A stretch of 64,000 nucleotides of DNA from Aurantibacillus circumpalustris (GTDB lineage: Bacteria > Bacteroidota > Bacteroidia > B-17B0 > Aurantibacillaceae), in assembly GCF_029625215.1 (NCBI RefSeq), contig NZ_CP121197.1, positions 1,612,001-1,676,000 on the forward strand. The letters run 5' to 3'. Positions 60,946 through 64,000 of the stretch are shown here, one piece after another. The notes below the pieces were generated by a model. That model saw only the letters and a program-made list of their open reading frames with translations. It was not told where the DNA came from and did not search any database. Position 1 is the stretch's first letter, and each line of letters begins with the position of its first letter. The position numbers and the translations under genes are program-made.

Positions 60946-63012
60946 TTAAATGGACAAAAAACGCTTTCTAAAGAACCATTCTACTGAAAAAAGGCCCAAA
61001 ATAATCCAAAAAAGCCATTTTAGGTCTATTAAGGAAGATGTTGAAATTTGAGTATAGGTTATTGGTTTAATGGTTTCACTCGTCAACAAATCGTTCTCCA
61101 GTTTTTGCAAATCTCTTGGGTAATAAAATTTTCCTGCTGTTCTATTTGATACCTGAAAAAGTAATTGGTGGTTAGCAACGGTATTAATTTTTTCTGAAAT
61201 AACTTCTTTAACAGCAAACACACCTTGCTTTACAAAAAGTTCGTTATTGTTTTTTACACTTGCATCATAACGGTATTCGCCTGGAGGTAAAATACCTATA
61301 TTCAATTTATAAGCATTTGTTGTTTTACTAAATGTGTAGTTAAATTTTTTGTTTTCGGAATTTGTGATTACCAGAGTAATGTCAGGCTCAGTGATAGATT
61401 CATAGCTTTTGTTGTATACTTCAGCACCAATTTCAATTTCCGTATTTTCATTAATAATTTTTGGCGCACTCACTCTAAAAAAACTTTTGTCGCTTTTAAC
61501 CGATAGGTATTGAATCGTTTTACTGATGAGTTCATTAAATAAATTGTGATTGTTATGTTCTGCAAAATCCCTAAACTTCCATTTCCACAACCCATCGCCT
61601 ATAAAAACAGCACTTTTCAATCCATTTAATTCTGTGAAAAACAATATGGGGTTTTCGGTATCAACGCTTCCTATTCTTTGATTTATAAGACTCTGTGAGC
61701 CATTTCCCAAACTATAATTACCAAAAAAGGTTTTAGTAGCAGGCAGATCATTCATAAATTTTTTCGTTTCAGTACTCACGGTAAATAGTCCGAATGTATT
61801 ATTAAGAACCGGTTCTGAATCATTATACCTGTTTATTGAACCCGTGATTTTAATTCCCGGTAAATTTTCAGGTGATGCTGGATTAATGATCCAAAAGGGA
61901 ATAAGATCGTTTTTACATTGATTCAACAATTGATTCTGTGAAGGCGAGTAACCTTGAAAAATCACCAAGCTGTATGGTTTGAGTGTTTTGCTGAAATTTT
62001 GTGTTAGGGCATATTCAATTTCATAATTCGTATTGTTCAGCATAACATCTTTTAGCGCAGCAATGTCAGGATGCGGATTTTCAGCGAGTAAAAGAATTTT
62101 TTCCTTATTATCAATCACTTCCATTACAAAACTTTGAGAATTATTCGCGATATTTTTTTCTCCCTCCAGTACTGATATTTTTGCTGAGTACTTTGTTACG
62201 CCAACTCCAGAGGCTGTTAAAGTATAGTTGCAAGAACTTAAAAAATTATCTGAAGTTATTTTAACCGAGTGTTTCCCTTTTTCTATGGAGCCTTGCATTA
62301 AGGTAACACTCACTTCTCTACCAATAAATTTCTTAGCATTTAAAACCACTTCTACAGGAAAATTATTTCCAGTGTAAGCAACCTGGTTGTGATTTATCTT
62401 TTGAATCAATACATCTCGAATTTCATTCGTGTCGCCAGTGGCAATTGTATAAATGGGATAACCTAATTTTTCTGCAGAATATAAGGGGTTGGCACCTTTG
62501 TTATAAATCCCATCACTTATTAAAATAAGAGCGCCAATATTTTGATTAGAATAATTGTTATCTACTTCTGAAATAAGATTTTCAATATCGGTTTCTTTTT
62601 CAGAATAGTTAGGTTTTTTAGTGGTAGTTTCAGCTTTGTTGCCAAATAGAAGTGTTTTTATTTCGTATTTCTCGCCAAGATTTGCTTTCAGTTTTTCTAG
62701 ATTTGCTTGAAAAGAACTTTTTATAAAGCTGCTATCTGTGGATGAAATAATTGATGTAGAATTATCTATTGCCAGCAATACAATTGGGTTTTCGGTTTCG
62801 TTTTGTAAACGTTTAAAAAAAATAGATAATAGAAAAAGACAAATAAAAAATACTCCGGCAAATCGAAGTATTCCCATACCAATTAAAACATTTTTCGATA
62901 CTTCAGTGTTTTTCTTATTTTTATAATATAGCCATAGTGCAAGACTGGCGCTTAAAACCAGACTAAGGAATGTAAAGTACCAAGGGCTATCAATTATAAT
63001 TTTTGAGAACAA
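60946..63012 (-). CDS. VWA-domain membrane protein
   Basis: A 688-aa protein with two N-terminal membrane helices (about 13-28 and 42-62), a von Willebrand A domain with MIDAS motif DNSTS and LISDG, a long beta-rich extracytoplasmic region (KYSAKISVLEGEKNIANNSQ), and one C-terminal helix (LKWLFWIILGLFSVEWFF). It resembles BatA-type or uncharacterised Bacteroidota VWA proteins. Metal-dependent protein interactions are likely; function unknown. Downstream of fabG by 36 bases. Confidence 0.8.
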   Translation of the reverse strand: MFSKIIIDSPWYFTFLSLVLSASLALWLYYKNKKNTEVSKNVLIGMGILRFAGVFFICLFLLSIFFKRLQNETENPIVLLAIDNSTSIISSTDSSFIKSSFQANLEKLKANLGEKYEIKTLLFGNKAETTTKKPNYSEKETDIENLISEVDNNYSNQNIGALILISDGIYNKGANPLYSAEKLGYPIYTIATGDTNEIRDVLIQKINHNQVAYTGNNFPVEVVLNAKKFIGREVSVTLMQGSIEKGKHSVKITSDNFLSSCNYTLTASGVGVTKYSAKISVLEGEKNIANNSQSFVMEVIDNKEKILLLAENPHPDIAALKDVMLNNTNYEIEYALTQNFSKTLKPYSLVIFQGYSPSQNQLLNQCKNDLIPFWIINPASPENLPGIKITGSINRYNDSEPVLNNTFGLFTVSTETKKFMNDLPATKTFFGNYSLGNGSQSLINQRIGSVDTENPILFFTELNGLKSAVFIGDGLWKWKFRDFAEHNNHNLFNELISKTIQYLSVKSDKSFFRVSAPKIINENTEIEIGAEVYNKSYESITEPDITLVITNSENKKFNYTFSKTTNAYKLNIGILPPGEYRYDASVKNNNELFVKQGVFAVKEVISEKINTVANHQLLFQVSNRTAGKFYYPRDLQKLENDLLTSETIKPITYTQISTSSLIDLKWLFWIILGLFSVEWFFRKRFLSI

Positions 63013-63048
63013 GGTCTAGAATTTTATGATCCAATTAGGACATTCGCA

Positions 63049-63795
63049 TTAAGTCAACATTCCACCGCACACGCTAATACACTGTCCGGTAATGTATCCA
63101 CTTAAATCGCTCGCTAAAAACAAAGCGAGGTTTGCAACATCTTCTGCGGAGCCGCCACGTTTAAGAGGAATACCATCGCGCCATTGCTGAACAACTTTTT
63201 CATCAAGTGCAGCCGTCATTTCAGTTTCAATAAATCCGGGAGCAATAGTATTGCTGCGAATGTTACGAGAACCTAATTCAAGAGCAATGGATTTGGTAAA
63301 ACCAATGATACCTGCTTTCGATGCAGAGTAATTACTTTGACCTGCATTGCCTTTTACCCCAACTACAGAACTCATATTGATGATAGAACCTTTTTTTGCT
63401 TTGAGCATTGGACGTTGAACCGCCTTTACAAGATTAAAAACTGATTTTAAATTTGCATTCATTACATCGTCCCAATGTTGTTCGCTCATGCGCATTAAAA
63501 GAGTGTCACGGGTAATACCTGCATTATTAACTAGCACATCAATAGTTCCAAAATCATTTACAACACTTGTTGCAAGTTCTTCAGCCGCTTTAAAATCACC
63601 GGCATCACTTTTGTATCCCTTTGCCTTTATTCCAAAACTTTGTAGTTCTGTTTCAAGAGCCCGTGCTTTTTCATCTGAGCTTAGATAGGTGAAAGCCACA
63701 TTGGCACCGTTTTTCGCAAAGGTTAAAGCAATGCCTTTACCAATTCCGCGCGTTGCTCCTGTAATAAGAGCTACTTTATCTTGTAGAAGTTGCAT
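63049..63795 (-). CDS. fabG: 3-oxoacyl-ACP reductase FabG
   Basis: A 248-aa short-chain dehydrogenase of fatty-acid elongation, NADPH-dependent. GATRGIGKGIALTFAKNGAN is the cofactor loop, NNAG the structural motif, Ser in NMSSVVGVKG and YSASKAG the catalytic Ser-Tyr-Lys set, and ITGQCISVCGGM the typical C-terminus. First gene of a minus-strand run with the VWA, inhibitor and desaturase genes. Confidence 0.93.
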   Translation of the reverse strand: MQLLQDKVALITGATRGIGKGIALTFAKNGANVAFTYLSSDEKARALETELQSFGIKAKGYKSDAGDFKAAEELATSVVNDFGTIDVLVNNAGITRDTLLMRMSEQHWDDVMNANLKSVFNLVKAVQRPMLKAKKGSIINMSSVVGVKGNAGQSNYSASKAGIIGFTKSIALELGSRNIRSNTIAPGFIETEMTAALDEKVVQQWRDGIPLKRGGSAEDVANLALFLASDLSGYITGQCISVCGGMLT

Positions 63796-63814
63796 AAGTT
63801 AATGTGTTAAAATT

Positions 63815-63845
63815 CAAAGATAGCTTTAATTTTTTATTGACTCAA
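63815..63845 (-). promoter_or_regulatory. Bacteroidota promoter of fabG
   Basis: On the minus strand TTG (63845-63843) and TATCTTTG (63822-63815) are 20 bases apart, a full match to TTG-N19/20-TAnnTTTG. The fabG ATG is 19 bases further downstream. Confidence 0.8.
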
Positions 63846-64000
63846 AATCAAATACAGAGGTTTAATAAAAAATCAAAACAAGGACTAAAATCGAAAATAT
63901 TTTTAATGTAAATCTATTTGTACAAAAGAAGGACGTTAAAAATATAATTCTTTCTTTGGTATTTTTGTTAAATAGAATCTTTGTAAACCCTTTCAGGAAA
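63846..64000. other. Right-edge intergenic DNA, no gene seen
   Basis: AT-rich sequence without a convincing ORF on either strand. TATTTTTG near 63960 fits a -7 box, and a plus-strand gene may start just beyond the window. Confidence 0.4.

Noticed and set aside
1-64000. CRISPR arrays, tRNA, rRNA, prophage structural genes
   Set aside because: Spacers were scanned by eye for regularly spaced repeats and tRNA-like cloverleaves; none was convincing, and no phage structural gene was seen.

Overview
The window is chromosomal DNA from a low-GC member of the Bacteroidota; genus cannot be told from sequence alone. The case rests on T9SS C-terminal sorting domains (type A at 37825-38409, type B at 39873-43712), DUF5686, DUF4159 and BT_3928-type genes, a folP/DUF1599/BT_3928 neighbourhood, and promoters of the TTG-N19/20-TAnnTTTG kind (clearest upstream of rplU and fabG). 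Most of it is ordinary core genome. No rRNA, tRNA, CRISPR array or replication origin was seen.

Layout. 1-7283: a partial B12/radical-SAM gene, two tiny genes, an aminotransferase, a LacI-type regulator, a SprT-like protease, then nadE-lipoprotein-ybaB-gamma carbonic anhydrase. 7284-9956 is an accessory scar: a frameshifted C-terminal remnant of a polyvalent-kinase-like gene, an acetyltransferase-like gene cut by an in-frame TAG, a 56-aa partner ORF, and a small ORF split by a 1257-bp IS3-family element with a CTAA duplication. 9957-13899: an enoyl-CoA hydratase homologue, a DUF1569 gene, and divergent arginase and arginine decarboxylase genes. 14090-23513 is the wall-elongation block mreB-mreC-mreD-mrdA-rodA, followed by two minus-strand genes and a class A PBP.

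23544-36214 is dominated by very large membrane proteins that look like GT-C glycosyltransferases. Within it the two subunits of 3-oxoacid CoA-transferase (scoA, 26772-27485; scoB, 31624-32280) are separated by a 4.1-kb cassette of a GT39-like protein, an MBOAT O-acyltransferase and an SGNH-like partner, all on one strand with almost no spacers. This is the most unusual gene arrangement in the window. A second IS3 copy, in inverted orientation and with its own TTGT duplication, lies at 36491-37747.

37825-44167 holds a secreted protein made almost only of two T9SS tail domains, a strongly structured 600-bp spacer, purQ, and a 1279-aa T9SS type B surface protein with four A-B supra-repeats. 44274-51237: 3-hydroxyanthranilate dioxygenase, asd, a CvfB-like S1 protein, an EamA transporter, rplU (with a Lys/Ala-rich tail)-rpmA, serS-lipoprotein-ybeY. 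51361-63795: a double TonB-domain protein, DUF5686, DUF4159, folP diverging from DUF1599-BT_3928 with 6 bp between start codons, a TPR protein, a fatty-acid desaturase, a chagasin-like inhibitor, a VWA membrane protein and fabG.

Several spacers contain quasi-palindromes built from short, imperfectly repeated words, with a purine-rich arm followed by a pyrimidine-rich arm, and placed right after stop codons. At least three word families are present. With the nested hairpin at 38741-38867, these are the main structures that gene annotation does not explain.
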